Part shown: piece by piece, positions 46,428-56,700 of the stretch
Numbering within the stretch: position 1 is the first letter of the stretch
Layout: each line of letters starts with the position of its first letter
NCBI RefSeq assembly: GCF_003570905.1
Contig: NZ_QXJM01000039.1
Span: 558,001-622,000, forward strand
Direction of reading: 5' to 3'
Source of the DNA: Cohnella faecalis
Lineage (GTDB): Bacteria > Bacillota > Bacilli > Paenibacillales > Paenibacillaceae
DNA length: 64,000 nt
Program-made: the position numbers and the translations under genes
The notes under the pieces: generated by a model
The model's database searches: none
What the model saw: only the letters and a program-made list of their open reading frames with translations
Told to the model about the DNA's origin: nothing

Positions 46428-47378
46428 ATGTGGTAGCGCGACCGCGCGATTCTTCCTGATTCACTGACACGAAAACAACGATAGCCCTGCCTCTCCATCG
46501 TCTTTGCGGCTCCAAGGCCGCTCCGGTGAGAGTTCGTGTTCCTTCCAGCAGCCAAATTAAGGAATGTGTGGGGAACGGGAGGTATTGCCCAACGTGGAAA
46601 AATCGAGGTGGTCACTTACTAACTAACTTCAAATTATACAAGCTTCGAAGATAAAAAGCAATACCTAATCTTTCGCTCGGGTAAGGGGCGGTTTTCCATA
46701 GTTGTAAATTACATGACATGTATGTACCGAGTTCAAATTCATAGGCGGGGATGCGGCAGAGGGCGGTCGACTTCATTTTTTAAACGGTTTTTATGCATAA
46801 ATAAGCATCAATGGTTTAATGTTTTAAAGCTTTTAAGCGGACTTACATCAATGTATTGCTACGACAGCACACCAACACATCGACACGTTAACTGAGATAA
46901 TGGATGAAAACAGACGAATAACGAAGAAAAATTCAGATTAATTTGAATGAGCTTCTTTTTTTATTGTCCGTTTCGTCTAAATTTTAAATTTGGTTAATAT
47001 TTTTCAAATTAATTTCATTATGCATTGTTTATGTATAATTATTAATGGTCATCGCTAGGCGGCTTTAGGTTATGTCCTTGCGCGGCAAGGCTTTGATGAG
47101 TTAAAGCACTCACTGGTATATTCGCCCTTTCTTATTTTAATTCGCCAATGAATGCGCTTCCCGTGATTTTCGTGTCACTTATATTTCTCTATTGATGTCA
47201 ATTAATATAACATTGGATAATTTCTGTCATTGTTATCTCCGAACATTGCGTAGTAGAATGACCGTGTCCTAAATATTCATACGTGAGAGAAGTCATGCGC
47301 ACAATATGCACAGTGAAAAAGTCATCACGATAACGGCGGCATGATGGAAGGCACAATCATCTAGGGGAGGCACATGGA
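46428..47378. other. AT-rich intergenic region before the opp operon
   Basis: About 950 bases without a supported gene. From roughly 46600 the base composition is clearly more AT-rich than its neighbours, with stretches such as AATATTTTTCAAATTAAT. It probably holds the opp promoter and regulatory sites. I could not fix a promoter with confidence. Short frames here lack ribosome binding sites. Confidence 0.5.
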
Positions 47379-49067
47379 ATGAAGGTTAGGAAAGTCGTTA
47401 CAGGCCTAATGGCACTGACACTTGTAGGCGCGTTGGCGGCCTGCGGCAATGGGAACAACAACTCCGGCAGCTCGAGCAGTCCTTCCGGAAGCGCAACAAG
47501 CGGAAATACCGGCAAGAAGCAAGAACTGGTCATGAACTACCGGGCAGAGCCTCCGGCGCTCGACGTATCGATTGCGGAAAGCGCCGCATCGTTTACGTTC
47601 CTGGGCGCGATCAGCGAAGGGCTGTACCGTTTGGATAAAGACATGAAGCCGCAGCCGGCGCTCGCTTCCGAGCTTCCGACCGTATCTGCGGACGGGCTTA
47701 CTTACACGATGAAGCTGCGCGACGGTATTCAATGGGCCGACGGCACTCCGGTAACGGCGCAAGATTTCGTTTATTCCTTCAAACGTACGCTGGACCCGGC
47801 TACGAAAGCTACTTACGCGTTCGTCGTTGCATGGATCGACGGCGGCGAGGAAATTATGAACGCCAAAACGCCGGAAGCGGTCAAAGCGGCTCAAGACAAG
47901 CTCGGAGCGAAAGCGCTCGACGAAAAAACGCTTGAAATCAAGCTGGATCACCCGGTTCCGTTCTTCACCTCTATGCTGGCGTTCCTGAACTTCTATCCGC
48001 AAAAGCAATCCCAAATCGAAGCGGCCGGCGCGCAAAACGGCACCGAAGCCGACAAAGTGCTGGGCGCAGGTCCTTACGTCCTCACGAAATGGGATCACGA
48101 GCAAACGATCGTTCTCGAGAAAAACCCGAAATATTGGGACGCGGCTAACGTTAAGATCAACAAGGTCACTCTTAACATCGTTAAAGACACCGCAACCGGT
48201 CTGAACTTGTACGAAACGAACGCAACCGACTATGCCGATATCAAAGGCGATCAAATGAAAGCCTACGAAGGCAAATCCGAGCTTCATATCAAGAGCGAGC
48301 TCGTGACGGGCTACCTGAACTTCCAGCAAACGAAAGTTCCTGCGTTCGCGAACAAAAAAATCCGTCAAGCGTTCGGCGCAGCAATCGATCGCGCTGGTCT
48401 GGTCAACACGGTGCTGATGAACGGCTCCGTTCCGTCTACCGGTTACGTTCCGAACGGCAACTCCGACGGCAACGGCCAAGAATTCCGCAAAGTCGTCGGC
48501 GACATCGAAGTGCCGTTCGATGCAGCGAAAGCCAAGCAGCTCCTTGCCGAAGGCATGGCGGAAGCCGGCATTAAAGACGTGAAAGAATTCGGCAAGCTGT
48601 CCATCATCGGCGACGACACCGAAACCGGCAAAAAATTGCTGGAGTTCGTAACGTCCCAGTTGAAGACGAACCTGGGCGTGGACGTATCGGCAGAGCCTCT
48701 GCCGCATGCCGTCCGTCTGGAGCGCGAATTGGGCAAAAACTACACCATCGTTTCCTCGCTATGGGGCGCGGACTATAACGATCCGATGACTTGGCTCGAT
48801 ATGTTCATTAACGACGGTCCTTTCAATACTCAAGATTGGAAAAACGACGAATATACGAAGCTCGTGAAGGACGCTCAAACCGAGCTTGATCTTGCGAAAC
48901 GTTCCGAAATGCTCGTCAAGGCGGAAAAAATTCTGATGGACGATGCCGCCCTGTACCCGCTGTACTTCCGTTCCTCTCCGTTCGTGATCAAGGACAAGGT
49001 AAAAGGGCTTATCCTTCCTCCTTACGGTCCTGACTTCGAACTGAAGTGGGCTTCGATCGAAGGATAA
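47379..49067 (+). CDS. oppA: Oligopeptide ABC transporter substrate-binding lipoprotein
   Basis: This 562-residue lipoprotein (lipobox LAAC, then an Asn/Ser/Gly-rich spacer) belongs to the OppA/DppE family of peptide-binding proteins. It opens with VMNYRAEPPALDVSIAES and contains the family signature YTMKLRDGIQWADGTPVTAQDFVYSFKR-like segment near residue 110. It binds peptides outside the cell for the permease encoded downstream. GGGGAGGCAC precedes the ATG. A hairpin just after the gene probably sets a higher transcript level for it than for the rest of the operon. Confidence 0.9.
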   Translation: MKVRKVVTGLMALTLVGALAACGNGNNNSGSSSSPSGSATSGNTGKKQELVMNYRAEPPALDVSIAESAASFTFLGAISEGLYRLDKDMKPQPALASELPTVSADGLTYTMKLRDGIQWADGTPVTAQDFVYSFKRTLDPATKATYAFVVAWIDGGEEIMNAKTPEAVKAAQDKLGAKALDEKTLEIKLDHPVPFFTSMLAFLNFYPQKQSQIEAAGAQNGTEADKVLGAGPYVLTKWDHEQTIVLEKNPKYWDAANVKINKVTLNIVKDTATGLNLYETNATDYADIKGDQMKAYEGKSELHIKSELVTGYLNFQQTKVPAFANKKIRQAFGAAIDRAGLVNTVLMNGSVPSTGYVPNGNSDGNGQEFRKVVGDIEVPFDAAKAKQLLAEGMAEAGIKDVKEFGKLSIIGDDTETGKKLLEFVTSQLKTNLGVDVSAEPLPHAVRLERELGKNYTIVSSLWGADYNDPMTWLDMFINDGPFNTQDWKNDEYTKLVKDAQTELDLAKRSEMLVKAEKILMDDAALYPLYFRSSPFVIKDKVKGLILPPYGPDFELKWASIEG

Positions 49068-49102
49068 GATTCCCATCCAAAAGACTTGATTCAAGCCATA
49101 TA

Positions 49103-49140
49103 TGAAGGAGGCCGTTCGTCAGGCGGAACGGCTTCCTTCA
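49103..49140 (+). promoter_or_regulatory. Intra-operon hairpin after oppA
   Basis: TGAAGGA-GCCGTTC (from 49103) pairs with GAACGGC-TCCTTCA (to 49140) with small bulges. There is no T tract. Such hairpins after binding-protein genes commonly protect the upstream message or partly stop transcription. Confidence 0.65.
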
Positions 49141-49164
49141 TGTTGCTTGGGGAGGAGAGAATAC

Positions 49165-50093
49165 ATGCTAAAGTATACGCTGCGGCGTCTGCTGTATATG
49201 CTCATCACGTTGTGGCTCATCGTGACGATTACCTTTTTCCTGATGAAGCTGCTGCCGGGCAACCCATTCGGTGAGAACAGCGGGAAGCTGCCTCCGGCCA
49301 GCATCCAGATCCTGAAGGAACAATATGGCTTGGACAAGCCTGTTTGGCAGCAATATCTGAAATACGTAGGCAATGTCGCTCAAGGAGATTTGGGGGTTGC
49401 GTATCAATTTCCGAATCGTCCCGTCGTGCAAGTAATCAAGCAATCTTTTCCCGCATCGGCCGAGCTCGGTCTCATTTCTCTCGTGTTCGCTGTCATCGTC
49501 GGTCTGTTCCTCGGAACTTTCGCGGCGCTGAAGCACAATAAATTCGGCGACTATTCCGCCATGTTCATCGCGTTGGTCGGGGTTTCCATACCGTCCTTCG
49601 TTATCGGTCCGTTGTTGTCCTATTTTGTCGGCAATAAATGGGGGCTGCTGCCTCCGGGGCTATGGACAGGGCCGGAGCACCGCATTCTGCCCGCGCTTGC
49701 GCTATCGTTAGGCACCATAGCGATACTCGCCCGGATGATGAGGGCTTCGATGCTCGACGTAGCCAGCCAAGATTACATCAAGACGGCGAAGTCGAAAGGA
49801 ATCGCGACCGGAAGGGTCGTGTTTACTCATATGGTTCGAAACGCTATCTTGCCGGTCGTCACGATTATGGGCCGATTGCGGTCAACCTCGTGACGGGCAC
49901 TCTCGTCGTAGAGAAAATTTTTGCCGTACCCGGCTTGGGTTCTCAATTCGTCAGCTCGATTACGTCGAGCGATTACACGATGATCATGGGCTTGACGATA
50001 TTCTACGCAGCCATTCTGATTGTCGTCATGTTCTTGACAGATATTGCATACGGCTTGATCGATCCGCGAATCCGGCTGGAAGGGAGAAGGTAG
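49165..50093 (+). pseudogene. oppB: Oligopeptide ABC transporter permease (OppB/DppB type), frameshifted
   Basis: The first frame (49165-49893) encodes MLKYTLRRLLYMLITLWLIV and most helices up to NAILPVVTIMG, then runs into RLRSTS and stop. The last part, GPIAVNLVTGTLVVEKIFAVPGLG and onward to LIDPRIRLEGRR, is in another frame ending at 50093. One G missing from the GGG near 49870 (ATGGGCCG for ATGGGGCCG) explains it. Restored, the protein is about 309 residues with six membrane helices and the EAA-type permease loop, as expected for OppB. It starts at ATG 49165 behind GGGGAGGAGAG. Since all other opp genes are intact, a sequence error is plausible. Confidence 0.85.
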
Positions 50094-50096
50094 AGC

Positions 50097-51011
50097 ATGG
50101 GCAAAATATCCAAGGATCTTTTCGCGCCGGCTGATCCGTCGAACGGCGGAGATGTCATCGTTCGTCCTTCTCTCAACTATTGGCAGGATGCGTGGAGGAG
50201 ATTGCGCCGTAACAAATTGGCTATGATCGGATTAGTCGTTCTGATCGTTCTGACCGTCCTGGCCGTCGCGGCTCCGTGGCTTAGCGGCTACGATTACGAA
50301 ACCCAGAACTTGAGCGAAATCAACCTTAAGCCTTCGGGCGGGCATTTTTTCGGCACGGACGATTTCGGCCGGGATTTGTGGGTTCGCGTATGGTGGGGCA
50401 CGCGCATTTCACTGTTTATCGGCATAATCGCCGCACTGCTCGACCTGGTGGTTGGCGTTATCTACGGAGGAATCTCCGGCTACTTCGGCGGCAAGCTGGA
50501 TACCGTCATGCAGCGCTTTATCGAAATCGTCTCCGCCATTCCTTACATGCTGATCGCGATTTTGCTGATCGTTCTGTTGGGTCCCGGCGTGGATTCGATT
50601 ATTCTCGCTTACGCCATTACAGGCTGGGTAACGATGGCGCGGCTCGTAAGGGGACAAGTGCTGCTATTGAAGCAGCAGGAGTATGTCCTTGCGGCGCGAA
50701 CGCTGGGAGCGAGTCCGGTTCGCATTATCGCCCGACACTTGATTCCCAATGTCATCGGTATCATCATCGTTCAAATTACGTTCGTCGTACCGTCGGCGAT
50801 TTTCGTGGAAGCGTTTCTGAGCTTTACCGGTCTCGGAATTAAGCCGCCCCTCGCGTCCTTGGGCAACTTGTTGAACGACGGCGCCCAATATATGAGGTAT
50901 CAGCCGCACAGGCTGATTTTCCCGACAATTGTATTCAGCTTGATTTTGCTCAGCTTCAACCTGCTTGGGGACGGACTTCGCGACGCCCTCGATCCGAAGA
51001 TGAGGAAATAA
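50097..51011 (+). CDS. oppC: Oligopeptide ABC transporter permease (OppC/DppC type)
   Basis: This 304-residue inner-membrane permease has an N-terminal cytoplasmic stretch, WRRLRRNKLAMIGLVVL as first helix, and FFGTDDFGRDLWVRVWWGTRISL, the OppC N-terminal hallmark. The EAA-type loop LAARTLGASPVRIIARHLIPN contacts the ATPases. It lies 3 bases after the oppB reading frame and forms the heterodimeric channel with it. Confidence 0.93.
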   Translation: MGKISKDLFAPADPSNGGDVIVRPSLNYWQDAWRRLRRNKLAMIGLVVLIVLTVLAVAAPWLSGYDYETQNLSEINLKPSGGHFFGTDDFGRDLWVRVWWGTRISLFIGIIAALLDLVVGVIYGGISGYFGGKLDTVMQRFIEIVSAIPYMLIAILLIVLLGPGVDSIILAYAITGWVTMARLVRGQVLLLKQQEYVLAARTLGASPVRIIARHLIPNVIGIIIVQITFVVPSAIFVEAFLSFTGLGIKPPLASLGNLLNDGAQYMRYQPHRLIFPTIVFSLILLSFNLLGDGLRDALDPKMRK

Positions 51012-51024
51012 GGAGGAGTGCTCC

Positions 51025-52053
51025 ATGAGCAAGCCCATTCTTGAAGTGAGGGATTTGAAGGTTTCTTTCAAAATGCACGCGGGAGAGGTTCAGGCCGTTC
51101 GCGGCGTCTCCTTCGATTTGAATAAAGGCGAGACGATCGCCATCGTGGGCGAGTCGGGCTGCGGCAAATCGGTAACGGCCCAGACGATTATGCGGCTGGT
51201 ACCTACGCCCCCCAGCTTCATCAAGAGCGGAGCCATCGTATTCGACGGCAAGACGGACATCGTCAAGCTGAACGAGAAGCAGATGGAAAAAGTTCGCGGG
51301 AACGAAATGGGGATGATCTTCCAGGATCCGATGACCTCGCTCAATCCGACGATGACGATCGGCGCGCAAATTACCGAAGGCGTCATCAAGCATGAGAAAG
51401 TGAGTAAGTCTGCAGCGTGGAAGAGGGCGGTCGAGTTGCTGTCGCTGGTCGGGATGTCCAATCCGGAGCAGCGGGTTCATCAATTTCCGCACGAGCTGTC
51501 GGGCGGGATGCGCCAACGGGTCATGATCGCTCTAGCGCTTGCATGCAATCCGAAGCTGCTCATAGCCGACGAGCCGACGACCGCACTCGATGTTACGATT
51601 CAGGCTCAAATCATCGATCTGCTGAGAGATATTCAGAAGAAGACGGACACATCGATTATTTTGATTACTCACGATCTCGGCGTAGTGGCTGAAATCGCTC
51701 AACGAGTCATCGTCATGTACGCGGGCAAAGTGGTCGAGCAGGGGACATTGGACGAAATTTTCTATGAATCTCGTCATCCTTACACGTGGGGATTGCTGAA
51801 GTCGGTTCCGCGTCTCGATAGCGATAGAAACAGCGAGCTCGAATCGATCCCGGGCTCGCCGCCGGATTTGTATGCACCGCCTGTCGGATGTGCGTTCGCG
51901 GCCCGTTGCCCCTACGCCATGAAGATTTGCAAGGAGCAGGATCCCGGTCATTTTCATATCTCGGACTCCCACAGCGCCGCATGCTGGCTAAACCACGAGG
52001 ACGCGCCGAAGGTAGGACGTCCGGTCGGAGCAGGAGGACACGCCAATGGCTGA
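51025..52053 (+). CDS. oppD: Oligopeptide ABC transporter ATP-binding protein
   Basis: This 342-residue ABC ATPase has Walker A GESGCGKS, signature LSGGMRQR, Walker [13 protein letters not shown] and switch His in ILITHDLG. The C-terminal extension carries the cysteine cluster typical of OppD ([19 protein letters not shown]...AACWL), reported in the family to hold an iron-sulfur cluster. AAGGAGGAG precedes the ATG. The stop overlaps the oppF start by 8 bases. Confidence 0.93.
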   Translation: MSKPILEVRDLKVSFKMHAGEVQAVRGVSFDLNKGETIAIVGESGCGKSVTAQTIMRLVPTPPSFIKSGAIVFDGKTDIVKLNEKQMEKVRGNEMGMIFQDPMTSLNPTMTIGAQITEGVIKHEKVSKSAAWKRAVELLSLVGMSNPEQRVHQFPHELSGGMRQRVMIALALACNPKLLIADEPTTALDVTIQAQIIDLLRDIQKKTDTSIILITHDLGVVAEIAQRVIVMYAGKVVEQGTLDEIFYESRHPYTWGLLKSVPRLDSDRNSELESIPGSPPDLYAPPVGCAFAARCPYAMKICKEQDPGHFHISDSHSAACWLNHEDAPKVGRPVGAGGHANG

Positions 52054-53002
52054 AGATATCATTCTGGAAGCGCGGGACTTGAAGAAGCATTTCAATCTGG
52101 GCGGCGGCCGGATATTGAAGGCAGTCGACGGCTTGAACTTCGCGATCAAGCGAGGAGAAACGTTCGGGCTGGTCGGCGAATCCGGCTGCGGCAAGTCGAC
52201 GGCGGGCCGAACTTTGATCGGCTTGTACGATGCGACGGAAGGCGACATCGCGTTCAACGGCCGCAATGTGCGGCAGATGGATAGAGACGGCAAGCGGAAA
52301 TTCAACCGGAGCATGCAGATGGTGTTCCAGGATCCTTACGCATCGTTGAATCCGCGTATGACGGTCGGTCGCATTATAGCCGAAGGTATCGACATCCACG
52401 GTCTGTACAGCGGCAAGGAGAGGGACGCGCGCGTTAAGCAGCTGCTGAAGGACGTCGGCCTGAACGAGGAGCACGCCGGGCGATTCCCGCATGAGTTCTC
52501 GGGCGGTCAACGCCAACGGATCGGCATTGCTCGGGCGCTGGCCATCGAGCCGGAATTCATTATCGCGGACGAGCCGATCTCCGCGCTGGACGTATCCGTT
52601 CAAGCGCAGGTCGTCAATTTGTTCAAGAAGCTGCAGCATGACCGCGGCTTGACGTACTTGTTCATCGCGCACGACTTGGCGATGGTGAAGCATATTTCCG
52701 ACCGGATCGGCGTTATGTACCTCGGCAAGCTTGTCGAGGTGACGACGTCCGAGAAGCTGAACTCGAAGCCTCTCCATCCGTATACGAGGTCGCTGCTGTC
52801 CGCCATTCCGCTGCCGGATCCGAAGCTGCAGCGGGAGCGCGAGCGTATTATTTTGCAGGGTGAAATACCGAGCCCGTTGAATCCGCCGAGCGGCTGTCCG
52901 TTCCGCACGCGCTGTCCGAACGCGATGGCGAAGTGCGCCGAGTCGATGCCGGAGTTCAAGGAAGTCGAGCCGGATCATTATACGGCTTGCCATTTGTATT
53001 GA
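52046..53002 (+). CDS. oppF: Oligopeptide ABC transporter ATP-binding protein
   Basis: This 318-residue partner ATPase of OppD has Walker [10 protein letters not shown], signature FSGGQRQR, Walker B FIIADEPISALD and switch His in LFIAHDLA. It also has a C-terminal cysteine cluster (GCPFRTRCPNAMAKCAESMP...TACHLY). It overlaps oppD by 8 bases, so their synthesis is probably coupled. A strong terminator follows. Confidence 0.93.
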   Translation: MAEDIILEARDLKKHFNLGGGRILKAVDGLNFAIKRGETFGLVGESGCGKSTAGRTLIGLYDATEGDIAFNGRNVRQMDRDGKRKFNRSMQMVFQDPYASLNPRMTVGRIIAEGIDIHGLYSGKERDARVKQLLKDVGLNEEHAGRFPHEFSGGQRQRIGIARALAIEPEFIIADEPISALDVSVQAQVVNLFKKLQHDRGLTYLFIAHDLAMVKHISDRIGVMYLGKLVEVTTSEKLNSKPLHPYTRSLLSAIPLPDPKLQRERERIILQGEIPSPLNPPSGCPFRTRCPNAMAKCAESMPEFKEVEPDHYTACHLY

Positions 53003-53010
53003 AGCTTAAG

Positions 53011-53042
53011 CCGACCGGGAAGCCGGTCGGTTTTTTTTTTTT
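53011..53042 (+). terminator. Intrinsic terminator of the opp operon
   Basis: CCGACCGG (53011-53018) pairs with CCGGTCGG (53023-53030), followed by a run of 12 T. Confidence 0.95.
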
Positions 53043-53099
53043 GTTATCGGGCCGACCGGAGTTTTAGCTTCGGCGTTCCAAAGACATCTAAGCGGTCTG

Positions 53100-53560
53100 A
53101 TATTTTACCCGTCAATAATTTCCTCCGCAGCTCGTCCCTTAACTCCAGTTCAATTTTGCCTTCTCGCAGAGGGGGGTTCAAAAAGATGCGATTCAAAACC
53201 GAAGCTCCAAGTGGGCAAAATCGTATTGCGAAGCTATTGGATAGGCGACTTTCGGTTGTTCAGTGGGGCGAAATCGGGTTAGAGCGTTCTGAAGCGACTC
53301 ATATGCGACCCGAGGCGAAACGAGGGTTTCCGACTTCGGACTCGACCTATGAGAAGTTTAGAGTCTAGATGTATTTTGTGCAGGTAACTCCCAGCATAAG
53401 CCTTAAAGTTGGAGGTAGACTGTATTTCGTGCAGGTAATTCCGCCGCTTTTCCCTCATGCGGGCTAAATTAGTACAATTTACTGTACGAACTGCAGGTAG
53501 TTGCTGGACCCGAATAGACGACCTCGTAAACACATGCATGTTGTGCAGCTAATCAGGAGG
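53100..53560. repeat. Dispersed inverted element plus degenerate ~51-bp repeats
   Basis: Left half: TTTTGCC (53154-53160) and GGGCAAAA (53213-53220) bracket a segment (CGCAGAGGGGGG...AAGTGGGCAAAA) related to 33440-33505. Right half: TGCAGGTA-type cores at 53379, 53430, 53492 and 53544 (steps 51, 62, 52), each preceded by a TGTATTTTG-like stretch. The 53043-53674 gap has no supported gene; a 70-residue frame at 53156 spans the repeat and lacks other support. Confidence 0.6.
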
Positions 53561-53674
53561 CTTCTTGCGTCTCTCGTTGCGCTCGGTTCGGTTCGAGGGA
53601 GGAGTCAATCTTTCCCCATTTGTCCAAACTAAAGGCATTCAACTAGATCTCACCTTCGTTAACGGACGAAATTA

Positions 53675-53752
53675 TCGACCGATTGTTCGAAACGAAACCG
53701 GAATATACGATCCAACGTACAATTGACTAGTCGACCGGTTGTTCGATACAAT
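53675..53752 (+). promoter_or_regulatory. RND-pump promoter with two operator-like repeats
   Basis: TTGACT (53723-53728) and TACAAT (53747-53752) are 18 bases apart. The spacer holds TCGACCGGTTGTTCGA (53731-53746), an imperfect palindrome. A near-identical copy TCGACCGATTGTTCGA lies at 53675-53690, 56 bases upstream. These are the likely sites of the TetR regulator encoded at 56947. Confidence 0.78.
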
Positions 53753-53795
53753 ATCGGGACTCTAATAAAAATAAGCAAGCGGAAGGATTGGGGTT

Positions 53796-56700
53796 ATGCG
53801 GAGCATTATCGGATTTTCGCTAAAAAACAAGTTCGCGCTATGGATGATTACGCTAATCGTCATCGTGGCGGGGCTTTATTCCGGCTTGAACATGAAGCAG
53901 GAAAGCTTGCCGAATTTAACGTTTCCTTATTTGAGCGTGACGACCGTCTATCCGGGAGCCGCTCCAGACTCTGTCGTCGAGCAAGTGACGTCGCCGCTGG
54001 AGAAGAAGCTCAAGAACGTGGAAGGAGTCAAGAACGTTACCTCCACTTCCATGGAGAACGTATCCTCTATCGCGCTTGAGTTCGACTTCGGTCAAGATAT
54101 GGACAAGGCGCTTAGCGATATTCGCGAAGCGACCTCGGGAATCGCTCTGCCATCCGGCGTCCAGGCTCCCGAAATTTCGAAGTTTTCCATCAACTCCTTT
54201 CCGGTTATCTCGCTCAGCGCTTCCGGCGAAGGCAGTCTGAAGGAGCTTGCGGATCTGACGAAGACCGTATCCGAGGAAGTGCAGCCGGTGCTCGAAGGAA
54301 TACCGGGAGTTGCGTCCGTACAGATCGCGGGCCAATACGTTCAACAAGTGACGCTGTCCTTCGACAAAGCGAAGATGGCAGAGCTTGGCTTAAGCGAAGA
54401 TACGGTAAAAGGCATTGTACAGGCTTCGGCGGTCAAAGCTCCGCTGGGCTTGTTCACGCTGGAAAATTCGGAAAAAACGATCGTTGTAGACGGGCGAGTA
54501 ACGACGATCGACGATTTGAAACGGCTCGCCATCCCGGCCATTCCTGCGGCAGCCTCCGGAGCGGGCTCGGCGGCGCCGCAGCCTGATGAATTGTCGCCGG
54601 GAATGACCATGGCCGACGGAATTCCGACTGTGGCGTTAGGGGAAATCGCCGATATCCGCATGACCGGCAAAGAGGAATCGATCTCCCGCACGAACGGCGC
54701 CGTGTCCATCGGTATTCAAATCGTCAAATCGAACGATGCGAACACCGTCGATGTCGTTAACGCCGTGAAGAAGGAAGCGGACAAGCTCGGGGAGCAGTAC
54801 AAAGACCTTAAGCTTAGCGTGTTGATGGACCAAGGCAAGCCGATCGAGGAATCAGTCAGCACAATGCTGAATAAAGCTTTGTTCGGCGCATTGTTCGCGA
54901 TTGCCGTCATCCTGTTGTTTTTGCGCAATATCCGGACGACACTCATCTCGGTCGTTTCCATTCCTCTGTCGCTCATTATCGCGGTGCTGCTGCTGCAGCA
55001 ATTCGATATTACGCTTAACATCATGACGCTGGGCGCAATGACGGTAGCGATCGGACGGGTCGTCGACGACTCGATTGTCGTTATCGAGAACATCTACCGG
55101 AGGCTGGCGTTGACCGGCGAGAAGCTGAAGGGCGTAGACTTGTTCCGCGAGGCGACTCGGGAGATGTTCCTTCCAATTATGTCCTCGACGATCGTTACGA
55201 TAGCGGTATTCCTCCCGCTTGGGCTCGTCAGCGGCATGGTCGGTCAGCTCTTCCTGCCGTTCGCGCTTACGATCGTATTCTCATTGCTGGCTTCTCTGCT
55301 CGTTGCCATTACCGTCGTGCCGATGCTCGCGCATCAGATGTTCAAGAGAGGTCTGAAAGCGGGAGCCAAAAACCACGATCACGACGAAAAACCGGGGTAT
55401 CTGGCTCGCAAATACCGCGGCTTTCTCCGGTCGGCGCTTAACCATAAAATCATCACGCTTGTCATCGCGTTCGCATTGCTGGGCGGCAGCTTGGCGCTTG
55501 TCGGGCAAATAGGAGCCAGCTTCCTGCCGGAGGAAGAAGACAAGTACACTCTCATTACGTACTCTCCGGAGCCGGGCGATCGAATTGAGGATGTCGAGAA
55601 ACGAGCGTTGGAAGCGGAGAAGTATCTTCTTAAAGAGCCGGACATTACTCAACTGCAATATTCGATCGGCGGCAAAAACCCGCTGTCCCCGGGGCCTTCC
55701 AAATCCGGATTGTTCTTCTTGCAGTTCAAGAGCGACACGAAAAATTTCGCGGACAAAAAGGAAGCGATTCTCGGAGAGCTGCACAAGGTCGTGCCGGAAG
55801 GCGAATGGTCGGAAATGGACATGGGCGGCGGAATCGGCGGCAGCGGATTCAGCCTCAGCGTATACGGCGACAGCTTGGAGCAAATCAAACCTGTCGTCGA
55901 TCAAGTCGTCGACTTGATGAACCAGGACAAAGCGTTCGAGAAAGTGGATACGAGCTTGTCCAAAACATACGAGCAGTACACGATCGTTGCCGATCAGGCG
56001 AAGCTGAGCAAATACGGGCTGACAGCAGGGCAAATCGCCATGGCATTGATGCCTGCCCGCGAGCAGCCGGTGCTGACGACGGTGAAGGAAGACTCGAAAA
56101 CCTACAACGTCTACGTACAAGCCGATACGGCCGAATACGGCACGATCAACGACGTCATCGACACGAAGCTCCAATCTCCGCTCGGCGTCGAAGTTCCGGT
56201 GCGTGACGTGACTAAAGTCGAAAAAGGCGAATCTCCGAATTCGATTGCCCGGGAGAACGGCAAGATGGTCGTTACGGTCAGCGCGGAGATCACCGAGAAG
56301 GATGTAGCGAAAGTGTCGAGCAATCTTCAGAAGAAGGTTGACGGACTGGAGAAGCCGGCTTCGGTGCAAGTGAAATTCGGCGGCGTTACCGAGCAGATCA
56401 ACGAAACGTTCACGCAGCTGGGTCTGGCTATGCTTGCCGCCATCGCCATTGTCTACTTGGTGCTCGTGCTGACGTTCGGAGGCGGCCTCGCTCCATTCGC
56501 CATCATGTTCGCTCTGCCGTTCGCCGTCATTGGCGGCCTCGTCGCTCTTTGGATTACCGGCGAAACGCTCAGCGTCTCCGCGCTCATGGGTGCGCTTATG
56601 CTGATCGGTATCGTCGTGACCAACGCTATCGTGCTAATTGACCGCGTCATTCACAAGGAGCGCGAAGGTCTGACGACCCGCGAAGCATTGCTGGAAGCGG

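Noticed and set aside
47041..47160. Possible structured RNA or tRNA-like element in the AT-rich gap
   Set aside because: A short GC-rich stretch (CCTTGCGCGGCAAGG) can form a hairpin, but no conserved riboswitch, T-box or tRNA motif could be recognised.
53156..53368. 70-residue frame before the RND pump
   Set aside because: It lies over the dispersed inverted element related to 33440-33505 and has no homologous features or operon context, so I treat it as non-coding.
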